In this document: positions 9,472 to 18,400 of the stretch, piece by piece
How the letters are laid out: every line of letters begins with the position of its first letter
How positions within the stretch are numbered: the stretch's first letter is position 1
From: Bacteroidaceae bacterium
Lineage (GTDB): Bacteria; Bacteroidota; Bacteroidia; Bacteroidales; Bacteroidaceae
Reading direction: 5' to 3'
Assembly (NCBI GenBank): GCA_017560945.1
Contig: JAFZDY010000003.1
Coordinates: 1 to 37,306 of the forward strand
DNA: 37,306 nucleotides
Position numbers and translations under genes: made by a program
The notes under the pieces: model-generated
Told to the model about the DNA's origin: nothing
Database searches by the model: none
Seen by the model: only the letters and a program-made list of their open reading frames with translations

Positions 9472-10980
9472 ATGCTACGACCTATCAAAAAAATGACATG
9501 TGCGATAGCAATCTTGTGCGGTAGCACCGGAATCTATGCACAATCGGGTGAATCGTCAGTAACTATGATGCTGACATTGGAAAAAGCCTTGGAATATAGC
9601 GTGGATCATAGCCCTGAATTGCAAGAGGCTTTGATCAATTTGGAGCGTTATAAACTGAGTTTGGAAGCCCAAAGGGCATCGTTAAAATCAAAGTTTGCAT
9701 TAACGCTAAATCCCTTTACGTATAGCAATAGCCGTACGTTCGATAATCGTTTCTCGCAATGGTATACCAATGAGTCCCTTTCATCAAACGGAACATTCAG
9801 TATTACTCAGCCTCTTATCTGGACGGATGCTACCGTATCATTGAACAACAAGTTTGGTTGGCAAAAAAATGTCAGCACAATGGATACTTCTAATGAGAAT
9901 AAAGCATTCAGTAATGACCTTTACTTGAGTATCAATCAGCCATTGTTTACCTACAACCGCACAAAGGTGAATTTGCAAAGTATTGAGTTCGATTATGAAA
10001 ATGCACTCATAAACTACGCATTGCGTCGACTGAGTCTTGAAAGTTCAATCACTTCATCTTTCTATAATGTATATACTGCTAAAAATAACTTAAGCATTAG
10101 TGAAGCAGAATTGAAAGACGCACAACAGAACTTTGAAATTATAAAGAACAAGGTAGATGCCGACCTATCTGCTCGAGGTGAACTATATCAGGCAGAGTTA
10201 AACGTGGCGCAGGCTGCCTCAACGGTGGACAACCGCAAAGTGTCATTGGAAAATGCAAAGGATGACTTGAAGAAGACATTAGGTATTGACATTGACCAAG
10301 AAATTGATGTGGAAGCTGAAATCAATGCAAAACCGGTAAAAGTGGATATGCTTACAGCGATAAATAGCGCATTAGGTTCTCGTCTTGAATTGAGACAACG
10401 CGAAATATCTCGTGTCGAATTAGATATTCAGATGAAACAGGTTAAGGAAACAAATAGTTTGGATGGTAATATTTCAATGTCACTCGGTATCATGGGTGAT
10501 AACGAAGAATTCCAAAGAATTTATGACCATCCGACCAACAATCCGAGAGTATCAGTTTCGTTAAGTGTTCCCATCTTCGATTGGGGTGAAAGAAGAGCTC
10601 GTATCAAAGCACAAGAATTACAATCTAAGATCTTTGATATGCAAACCGAAGAAGAGGAGAAAAGTATTGAAATCGCAGTTAGACGTAGTTGCCGTAGTTT
10701 GAAGAACTTGGAAACTCAGATGACGATTGCAGAGCAGAGTGTAAAAAATGCACAGTTGACCTACGATTTGAATGCTGAAAGATATCGTAATGGTGAGTTG
10801 ACAGGTATGGAGATGAACCAATTCCAAACTCAGCTTTCAAACCAAAAGATGTCTTATGTATCAACAATAATCAACTACAAGTTAGAGTTGCTCAACTTAA
10901 AGATTATCTCCTTGTACGACTTCGAAAATGACACACCTATTGTACCAATGAGTGTCATCCCCGAAGACGATCAAAAATAA
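9472..10980 (+). CDS. TolC-family outer-membrane efflux channel
   Basis: A 502-residue outer-membrane factor with a signal peptide ending near residue 24 (IYAQ). It shows the family's two-fold repeat of long amphipathic helices: LTLEKALEYSVDHSPELQEA (about 34-53) opens the first half, and heptad-rich segments surround IEIAVRRSCRSLKNLETQ in the second. Alternating beta-strand segments such as LTLNPFTYSNSRTF fit the outer-membrane barrel. It starts 35 bp after the permease gene and precedes the adaptor and RND genes, so it probably forms the exit duct for the RND pumps, and perhaps for the ABC modules too. Confidence 0.9.
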   Translation: MLRPIKKMTCAIAILCGSTGIYAQSGESSVTMMLTLEKALEYSVDHSPELQEALINLERYKLSLEAQRASLKSKFALTLNPFTYSNSRTFDNRFSQWYTNESLSSNGTFSITQPLIWTDATVSLNNKFGWQKNVSTMDTSNENKAFSNDLYLSINQPLFTYNRTKVNLQSIEFDYENALINYALRRLSLESSITSSFYNVYTAKNNLSISEAELKDAQQNFEIIKNKVDADLSARGELYQAELNVAQAASTVDNRKVSLENAKDDLKKTLGIDIDQEIDVEAEINAKPVKVDMLTAINSALGSRLELRQREISRVELDIQMKQVKETNSLDGNISMSLGIMGDNEEFQRIYDHPTNNPRVSVSLSVPIFDWGERRARIKAQELQSKIFDMQTEEEEKSIEIAVRRSCRSLKNLETQMTIAEQSVKNAQLTYDLNAERYRNGELTGMEMNQFQTQLSNQKMSYVSTIINYKLELLNLKIISLYDFENDTPIVPMSVIPEDDQK

Positions 10981-11043
10981 ACATACATAAAATAAGATAA
11001 ACAATAAAATTAACACATTAACGAATTAAAAATATAGATCAAT

Positions 11044-12102
11044 ATGAAACAGAATAATATCCTTCCCGCAATAATTTTCGCTTCCATGCTGATGACCGCA
11101 TGTGGAAATGAACAAGCAGGTAGCACCGTAGAGTTGGCTTCACCCGTATCTGTTACAGAGGTAGAATATAGTAACATTAGAAAATACAATAGCACAAGTG
11201 GTACAGCTTTGGCTAATGCCGAAATAGAGTTGACATCTGAAATGGCTGGTGAGTATAACTTGATGATCAACCCCCGTACTAACAAGCCTTTCAAATTGGG
11301 TGACAAGGTAATGGCTGGTGAAACTATTGTGAAGTTGACTAACCAATCATACGAAAACGATATTGCTATTGACTCTAAGAAGTTATCATTGGAGATTGCA
11401 GAGCAAGACAAAGTCAATAAACTCGCACTTTACGAAAAGGGTGGTGTAACACAGAGCGAAATACGTAACGCAGAAGTTACCATCACAAATGCAAAGTATA
11501 GTTATGAGAATGCTCAAATTAACTTGGAAAAAATGAGCATTAAGGCTCCGTTCACTGGTGTCATTGTGAATTTGCCTCACTACACAAAGAATGTACAATT
11601 GTCATCAGGTTCAAGCATAGTATCAATCATGAGTTACGAGGAGATGATTATGGAAATCAATCTTCCTGAGAGTGCCATTGGTGAAGTTGTAGAAAATCAG
11701 GAGGTAGTTATTACACATTACACTCTGCCCCGTGATACTATCAATGGTATCATCAGCGAATTGTCACCTGCAATTAGCCCCGAAACACGTACCTTCAAGG
11801 GAAAACTTCTCATTGATAACAAGGATTTGAAATTGCGTCCTGGTATGTTTGTTAAGGCCGACATTGTGGTTGATGAAGCAGAAAATACCATTGTTATCCC
11901 GAAGGAAATCGTGATGAACAATCGTAATAGAAAGTCAGTATTCGTGGTTGATCGTGGTGTAGCACGTCAAGTAAACATCCGTACAGGATTGGAAGACCAG
12001 GACAACATCGAAGTATTGGAAGGTTTGAGTTTGCATGATATGTTAGTCACAAGAGGTTATGAAACACTCCGTGATGGTAGCAAGGTGAAGATTCAAAAGT
12101 AA
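11044..12102 (+). CDS. RND periplasmic adaptor (membrane fusion) lipoprotein
   Basis: A 352-residue HlyD/AcrA-type adaptor that would bridge an inner-membrane pump and the TolC-like channel. The lipobox LMTAC places the lipidated cysteine at residue 20. A split biotinyl-lipoyl-like domain is visible: KLGDKVMAGETIVKL, then a short helical hairpin (about 100-160) and MSIKAPFTGVIVNL. Beta-barrel (PRDTINGIISELSPAI) and membrane-proximal (IVIPKEIV, VFVVDRGVA) domains follow. The helical hairpin is short, which fits an outer-membrane partner reaching deep into the periplasm. It lies 63 bp after the TolC gene and 109 bp before the RND gene. Confidence 0.9.
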   Translation: MKQNNILPAIIFASMLMTACGNEQAGSTVELASPVSVTEVEYSNIRKYNSTSGTALANAEIELTSEMAGEYNLMINPRTNKPFKLGDKVMAGETIVKLTNQSYENDIAIDSKKLSLEIAEQDKVNKLALYEKGGVTQSEIRNAEVTITNAKYSYENAQINLEKMSIKAPFTGVIVNLPHYTKNVQLSSGSSIVSIMSYEEMIMEINLPESAIGEVVENQEVVITHYTLPRDTINGIISELSPAISPETRTFKGKLLIDNKDLKLRPGMFVKADIVVDEAENTIVIPKEIVMNNRNRKSVFVVDRGVARQVNIRTGLEDQDNIEVLEGLSLHDMLVTRGYETLRDGSKVKIQK

Positions 12103-12116
12103 AATCAAAACACAAG

Positions 12117-12187
12117 ACAAGGTATTAATTACGCAATCGTAGTGTGTCTCTTTAGTAATAGTAACTACGTAGGAAATTACACCTTGT
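12117..12187 (+). promoter_or_regulatory. Intercistronic RNA hairpin before the first RND gene
   Basis: The adaptor-RND spacer folds on itself in three nested steps. ACAAGGT (12117-12123) pairs with ACCTTGT (12181-12187), TAATT (12126-12130) with AATTA (12175-12179), and CGTAGT (12138-12143) with ACTACG (12164-12169), closing a 20-nt loop. No T-run follows, so it is not a classic terminator. It could be an RNA-processing, stability or attenuation element ahead of the RND start at 12212. Confidence 0.55.
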
Positions 12188-12211
12188 TATTGGTAATTCG
12201 TAAATGAAATT

Positions 12212-15200
12212 ATGAAAAAACTAATAAAATTAGCTGTCAATAATCAGGTCACTATCCTCATGATAGTATTGGCTATTGGGTTATTGGGCAAAATATCATA
12301 CGACAAGTTAAGCGTTGACTTGTTGCCCGATTTGAACAATCCAAAATTGTTCGTAGAAATCAATGCTGGTGAAAGACCACCTGAAGAAATTGAAAAACAA
12401 TTTGTGGAGAGAATGGAAGCAATGGCCATTCGCCAACAAGATGTAGTAGGGGTGTCATCCATCATCAGAGCGGGTAGTGCTCAGATGACGGTGGAGTATT
12501 CTTGGAACAAAGATATGGATGAAGCTTTCTTGGATTTACAGAAAGCAATGAATAGTTTTGTACAAGACGATGCAATCAGTGAGTTGCAAATTACTCAAAA
12601 TGATCCCAATACCGATCCTATCATGTTGGTAGGTATGAGCCATTCGTCTATTACCAATATGGCCGAATTGCGCAAGGTTGCTGACTCGTACGTACGAAAT
12701 GAATTGGTACGTATTGAAGGTGTAGCAGACGTGGTATTGTCAGGAGATGAGGTAAGTAATCTTGTAATCAAGACCAATCCTTATAAGTTAGACGCTTTTG
12801 GCTTGGATATCAATTCACTTTCTTCTAAGATACAGGAAGAGAACCAACGTATTAGTGGAGGACGTGTAACAGAGATGGGTACTCAGTACATCGTTAGTGG
12901 TGTGAATATGCTCAACTCTGAGGAAGATTTCGGAGATATCATTGTAGGATACAAGGAGACTGAAGCCAGTGGTGGAGGTGTTGCCGTAAGTTCCGAATTT
13001 GCTGCCATCAGCAGAGCCCCCATCTATATGAGAGATGTGGCAGAAATCTACTTTGAAAATGAAGAACCCGAAAATATTGTACGAATCAACGGACAACGTT
13101 GTATTGGCTTGGCCGTTTACAAAGAGATGCGTTACAATACAGTACATGCCGTTTCTGGAGTAACTGAGCGTCTGGAAGTTATTCAGAAGGCATTGCCCGG
13201 ATATCATTTTGATATAGTAAGCAACCAAGGAACCTTCATCAACGAGTCTATCGGAGAAGTAAAGAATAGTGCCGTATTGGGTGTATTCCTTGCGGTTATT
13301 GTACTTTATCTATTCCTTCGTCGCATTAAGGTGACACTCATCATTTCATTGGCAATTCCTATCTCTATCATTGCTACATTCAACTTGATGTTCTTTGGTG
13401 GACTAACCCTCAATATCATGACATTGGGTGGATTGGCATTAGGAGCAGGTATGCTTGTCGATAATGCGATAGTCGTGATTGAAAGTATCTTCCGTAATCA
13501 GGAAAACGGATTATCACTCAAGGATTCAGTCATACAGGGTACAAGCGAGGTTGGTAGTGCCATTATAGCCTCTACATTGACTACTATTGTAGTATTCTTA
13601 CCTATTGTATATCTCCAGGGAGCCTCAGGAGAGTTATTCAAGGATCAGGCTTGGACTGTTACATTCTCGTTACTTTCTTCACTCTTTGTAGCTATCCTGG
13701 TTATACCTACTTTGTATGAGCGTATATTCAGAAAGAGCGAAGGAAAAGATAAGACCTCAAAGGTAGTAGTTCCCCAAGAGCCAGCTTCAGAAGGAAAGTT
13801 AGTCACAACATACGCTGGCATACTCAATAAGGTCCTCAATAAACGTTGGATGGTAGTTTGCGTATCAATCCTTTTGGTTGTCGGTTCATATATGTTGATA
13901 CCTGTTATTGGAGCAGAGTTCATGCCTAAAGCAGAGGGCAATTCATTCAACATCAGTGTAAAGATGAACGAAGGAACTCGTCTTGAACGCACCTCTGCAA
14001 CAGTAGAAGGAATTGAAAACCTCATTTTTGAAATCACTCAAGACTCTTTGTGTACAATATATAGTCACATTGGTCCTGGAGGAAGTACAGGTGGTAGCAT
14101 TTTCGATGGTGAAAACACCGCAAACATGAAGGTTATTCTCTCTCCTGAATCAAAATACACTCCTGAGGCATTGATTGAGCAACTCTATGTTCACACTCAG
14201 GGTATTGATGGATTGGAACTCTCTTTCTTGCAAGAAGACAATACCTTAGGTTCTTTGATGGGTACTGAAGGTGCTCCTGTAGTCATTGAAATTAAGGGAG
14301 AAGAGTTGGATGAAATAACCAGAATTGCTGCAGATGTTACCACACGTGCAGAACAGATACCTGGATTGTTCAACGTAACCAATGCCATTGAAGATGGTGC
14401 TCCTGAAATGATCTTGACTGTCAACCGTGCCATTGCAAGCATGAATAATCTGAATGTTAGCACCATTGTTTCTCAAATCCAACAACAACTTTCAGGAATC
14501 AGTGCTGGACAAATGGACTACAAGGGAGAAATGAGAAACATTATGATTAAAGTCCCCGAAATCACATTGTCACAATTTGACAATATGATTATTACCAGTG
14601 GAGGACAAAGTTTCCGTTTGACAGAGTTGGTAAGCATCCGTCAAGATGTTGCTCCCAAAGAGATTTATCGTCGTAACCAGAGCCGTATAGCCAAGGTAAC
14701 TGCCAATCTCGAAGAGGGATACTCGTTGAGTGAGGTAGCATCTGTGATTCGTGAAACATTAAAGGATTATGATCTTCCTGTCAACTATTCAATCAATGTC
14801 ACTGGTGAAGAAGAAATGCGTCAAGAGTCCATGGGCGGATTGATATTAGCTTTGGTTCTCTCTGTCATATTGGTATACATGGTGATGGCTTCACAATTCG
14901 AGTCATTATTGCATCCGTTCACCATTTTGTTGACCATTCCTTTGGCATTGGTAGGTGCCATTTGGTTATTCTTCATCACAGGTACGACCATCAACATTAT
15001 GGGTGTCATCGGTATCATCATGCTTTGTGGTATAGCTGTAAATAACTCCATCATTTTGGTCGATCGTATCAATCAGATTAAGGATGGTTACAACAATCTT
15101 TCGGATGCGATTGTAGCAGCTGCAAGCCAACGTATACGCCCCATTTTGATGACCAGTTTCACCACTATTTTGTCTTTGCTTCCCATGGCCATTGCATTTG

Positions 15201-15343
15201 GTGACGGTGCTTCTTTGCGTGCACCCATGGCCATTGCTGTTATTGGTGGACTCACCACCTCTACGGCGCTCAGCTTAATAGTTATACCCTGTGTTTACTT
15301 CCTTATGGAGCAGATGAAGAACAGGATATCAAAGAAAGGATAA
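12212..15343 (+). CDS. RND efflux permease (HAE/AcrB-like)
   Basis: A 1043-residue inner-membrane pump of typical RND length: 12 predicted helices and two large periplasmic loops (about 30-335 and 560-865). The TM4 motif GMLVDNAIVVIES carries Asp417, equal to AcrB Asp407, but Asn418 where AcrB has Asp408. In TM10, Asn944 in GIAVNNSIILVD replaces AcrB Lys940. This reduced relay is common in RND pumps of the SwrC kind, so ion-driven transport is still expected. There is no metal-pump (HME) signature. It may form homotrimers, or mixed trimers with the next gene's RND part, as MdtB and MdtC do; that is inference. Confidence 0.9.
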   Translation: MKKLIKLAVNNQVTILMIVLAIGLLGKISYDKLSVDLLPDLNNPKLFVEINAGERPPEEIEKQFVERMEAMAIRQQDVVGVSSIIRAGSAQMTVEYSWNKDMDEAFLDLQKAMNSFVQDDAISELQITQNDPNTDPIMLVGMSHSSITNMAELRKVADSYVRNELVRIEGVADVVLSGDEVSNLVIKTNPYKLDAFGLDINSLSSKIQEENQRISGGRVTEMGTQYIVSGVNMLNSEEDFGDIIVGYKETEASGGGVAVSSEFAAISRAPIYMRDVAEIYFENEEPENIVRINGQRCIGLAVYKEMRYNTVHAVSGVTERLEVIQKALPGYHFDIVSNQGTFINESIGEVKNSAVLGVFLAVIVLYLFLRRIKVTLIISLAIPISIIATFNLMFFGGLTLNIMTLGGLALGAGMLVDNAIVVIESIFRNQENGLSLKDSVIQGTSEVGSAIIASTLTTIVVFLPIVYLQGASGELFKDQAWTVTFSLLSSLFVAILVIPTLYERIFRKSEGKDKTSKVVVPQEPASEGKLVTTYAGILNKVLNKRWMVVCVSILLVVGSYMLIPVIGAEFMPKAEGNSFNISVKMNEGTRLERTSATVEGIENLIFEITQDSLCTIYSHIGPGGSTGGSIFDGENTANMKVILSPESKYTPEALIEQLYVHTQGIDGLELSFLQEDNTLGSLMGTEGAPVVIEIKGEELDEITRIAADVTTRAEQIPGLFNVTNAIEDGAPEMILTVNRAIASMNNLNVSTIVSQIQQQLSGISAGQMDYKGEMRNIMIKVPEITLSQFDNMIITSGGQSFRLTELVSIRQDVAPKEIYRRNQSRIAKVTANLEEGYSLSEVASVIRETLKDYDLPVNYSINVTGEEEMRQESMGGLILALVLSVILVYMVMASQFESLLHPFTILLTIPLALVGAIWLFFITGTTINIMGVIGIIMLCGIAVNNSIILVDRINQIKDGYNNLSDAIVAAASQRIRPILMTSFTTILSLLPMAIAFGDGASLRAPMAIAVIGGLTTSTALSLIVIPCVYFLMEQMKNRISKKG

Positions 15344-15373
15344 AAAGTACCAAGATCAAAAAGATGGGTAGGT

Positions 15374-15450
15374 ATGAAGGGAGTCAGAGAATAGACTCAC
15401 ACATAATAAAAATCCATTTTATGGGATGAGTAATTCATGACTCCTTTCAT
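15374..15450 (+). promoter_or_regulatory. Intercistronic RNA hairpin between the RND and RND-ABC genes
   Basis: ATGAAGGGAGTCA (15374-15386) pairs with TGACTCCTTTCAT (15438-15450): 13 pairs including one G-U wobble. Inside, ACTCA pairs with TGAGT and a further A/T stem is possible near TTTTATG. There is no terminal T-run. It occupies most of the 148-bp spacer and mirrors the hairpin upstream of the same RND gene. Confidence 0.55.
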
Positions 15451-15491
15451 TGACCAATTCTTTTAGATTATAAATATTTGAGGAATTATAT

Positions 15492-18400
15492 ATGAAATTC
15501 ATCATAACGAGAAAGATTACAATCTGCATGTTGTTTATAGCACTATCCATGCTTGGATATGTGTCTAATAAACTGTTATATGTGGAAATGCTTCCCAATG
15601 CAGAATTGCCGATGCTATATGTTCAGGTATCTTCCCGCCAAGATGTGAACCCGGCATACATGGAGTCTCAAGTTATCATTCCTTTGGAGGGAGTCGTAAG
15701 TACCATCGAAGGAGTGGAGCGCATCGAGTCCGAGGCTGGAAACCGAAGTGGTCGTTTGCGCGTAGACTTCAACAAGGGAATGAACTTGAAGTACACCATC
15801 TTAAAGTTACAAGAAAGGGTAAACAATATAATACCATCTTTACCTGAAGGATTTACTGTAACCATTGAAAAAGCCAATGTAACCGGTGTTAACAACAACT
15901 TTATGACTCTGCAAGTACGTGGTTCTGGTGGAGTGGATCGTTTGCGCAGTTTGGTTGATAAAGAGTTGAAGCCTCAGTTGGAAAATATCGATGGTATAGC
16001 AGCAGTTAATGTCTATGGTGGACGTGAGAAAGCTATCGAGATACGTGTAAACGAGGCTGCTTTGACCTCGCTCAACATCACTCCCTCTCGTATCAGCCAG
16101 ATGCTCTCTCAGTACAATCAGGAGCGTACCTTCTTGGGGTATGTCAACGAACCCGATTTGCGCTATTTTGTCCATCTCGATGCCAACTACGACCACATTT
16201 CTGAAATTGAAAATGTGATTGTAGCACCAGGTCCTGTATACTTGAAGGATATCGCCACCATCTTCTTTGACTTGAAGGATGAGACAACCTTGAGCCGTGT
16301 CAATGGTAAAGAGGCTATCTCTGTCACATTGGTTAACGATGCCCAAACCAATCTATTGGAACTCTCCAATAGAGCCAAGGCACGCATCGCCCAATTAAAC
16401 GAGGAGTTCATGCCACAAGATATCGAGATGGTTATCCAGTCCAACTCGGCTGACACCATTGAGGATAACATCAATCAAGTCATTGAGTTAGGTGTGAGTG
16501 GAGGTATTTTGGCCATCATTATTCTTTGGTTCTTCTTGCACAATATCCGTTTGGTATTGTTCATTGCACTCTCTATCCCTATCTCCATATTGGCGGCATT
16601 CAATCTATTCTACACCTTTGATATCTCCATCAATAGCCTTACCCTCATAGGTTTGGCGTTGGCTGTGGGTATGTTGTTGGACAATAGTATAGTCGTCTTG
16701 GAGAACATATACCGGCTCACGTCATTGGGTAAGACACCAGAAGAAGCTGTCATTCAAGGTACTCGCGAAGTATGGAAATCCATTTTTGCTGCTACCTTGA
16801 CCACCATCACCGTATTCTTACCTTTCCTTTTCTCCGACGAAGTATATGTCAAGTTAATAGGTGAGCACATCGGTGTATCTATCATTTCTACTTTGCTCTT
16901 CTCATTGGTGGTGGCCCTGTTATTCATCCCCATGACCACCTATGTGATGTTGAAGCGAGGCCATGGTAAGAGTGTTTTCCACGAAAAATTCTCCATCAAC
17001 GAGCGTCCTATACAGATTTATACTGTCATATTGAAGACTTGTTTGCGCAATCCTGCAGCAGCTATTGTAGGATGTGTAGTAGTACTTGTAGGTACACTTA
17101 TGATAGCACTTTCTCAAAACTCCGATGCAGGCCGTACGGTCAACACCGATCGTGTGACCATGACAGTCACTATGCCTCCCAATAGTTCATTGGAGTACTC
17201 CGAGAAGATTGTGAATCTGCTCGAATCCAAACTTGATAGTTTCCCCGAGAAGGAAGACGTCATTAGCCGTATTGCTGAAGATGAAGCCTCCATTACTGTT
17301 ACTTTACAAGAGGGCTATCATGAGAACGGAGGACGTAACATTTCAGAAATCATCTCTGACTTGAATCATCGTATGCGTATACCTAATGTCTATACCCGCA
17401 TTACTGCTGGTACATCCACTCAAGAGCAGAGTGGGGCAGCAACGGCTATGCAGGGCTTTATGGACTTGTTGGGAGTAGGCGACAATAGCGAGCGCATCGT
17501 CATCAAGGGTTCTGACTTTGATATGATGGACGTCATTGCCAGTGACATTCGTTACTATTTAGGTGAGATGGATTTCATTGGTTCAACATGGGCTACCAAT
17601 CCTGGTCGTCGTCGCGAGATTCACCTTACGTTCGATCCCATCACATTGGCTTCGTACGAAATCTCACGTCAGAACATCACTACTGCCCTCAATTCACTTG
17701 GTCGTGAGCTCAGCACAGGTACCAATCTCAAGTTGGGAGCCGATGAGTATGAGATTGTAATTAAGGAAGACCTCACAGAGGAGCAGGAAAAGAAGATACA
17801 GAATACTCCCAAGACTGTTGATGATTTGCGCAAGATTATGGTTGAAGATGCCAATGGTGGCTTGCACGAGTTGGCCTCTTTGGCCTCTATCAAGTACACC
17901 CGCGACATCTCTCGCATCAATCGTGTCAATCGTGATCGTCAGATAACTATCACTTACACCATTGACCAGAGTGAAAACCTTCCCAAGGATGTATTGGAAG
18001 GCTATCGTGACGAGGTTGACCAACTGATTGCTGGATACAATCTGCCCAGTGGTATAGCCATTCAGGTTGATCGTAGCAACGAGTCTATGGGCGAGTTCAA
18101 GTTCCTCATCATCGCTTCGCTTGTCCTCATATACATGATATTGGCTTCTGTATTCCAGTCGCTTAGCACACCCTTTGTGTTGCTCTTCACCATACCTTTG
18201 GCAGCTATCGGTTCATTGTTGGGCTTGCTCATCACTGGCAATCCCCTTCAGAATGCCAACACCCTCACAGGTTTCCTCATTCTGTTAGGTGTAGTAGTGA
18301 ACAATGGTATTATCCTTATCGACTATGCCAACATTCTCCGTAAGCGTGGATATGGTCGTCATCGTGCCCTTATCACCAGTGGATTCTCACGTTTGCGTCC

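Noticed and set aside
12212-15343. Heavy-metal (CusA-type) RND pump
   Set aside because: TM4 reads GMLVDNAIVVIES as in drug-type pumps; no metal-pump signature was seen.
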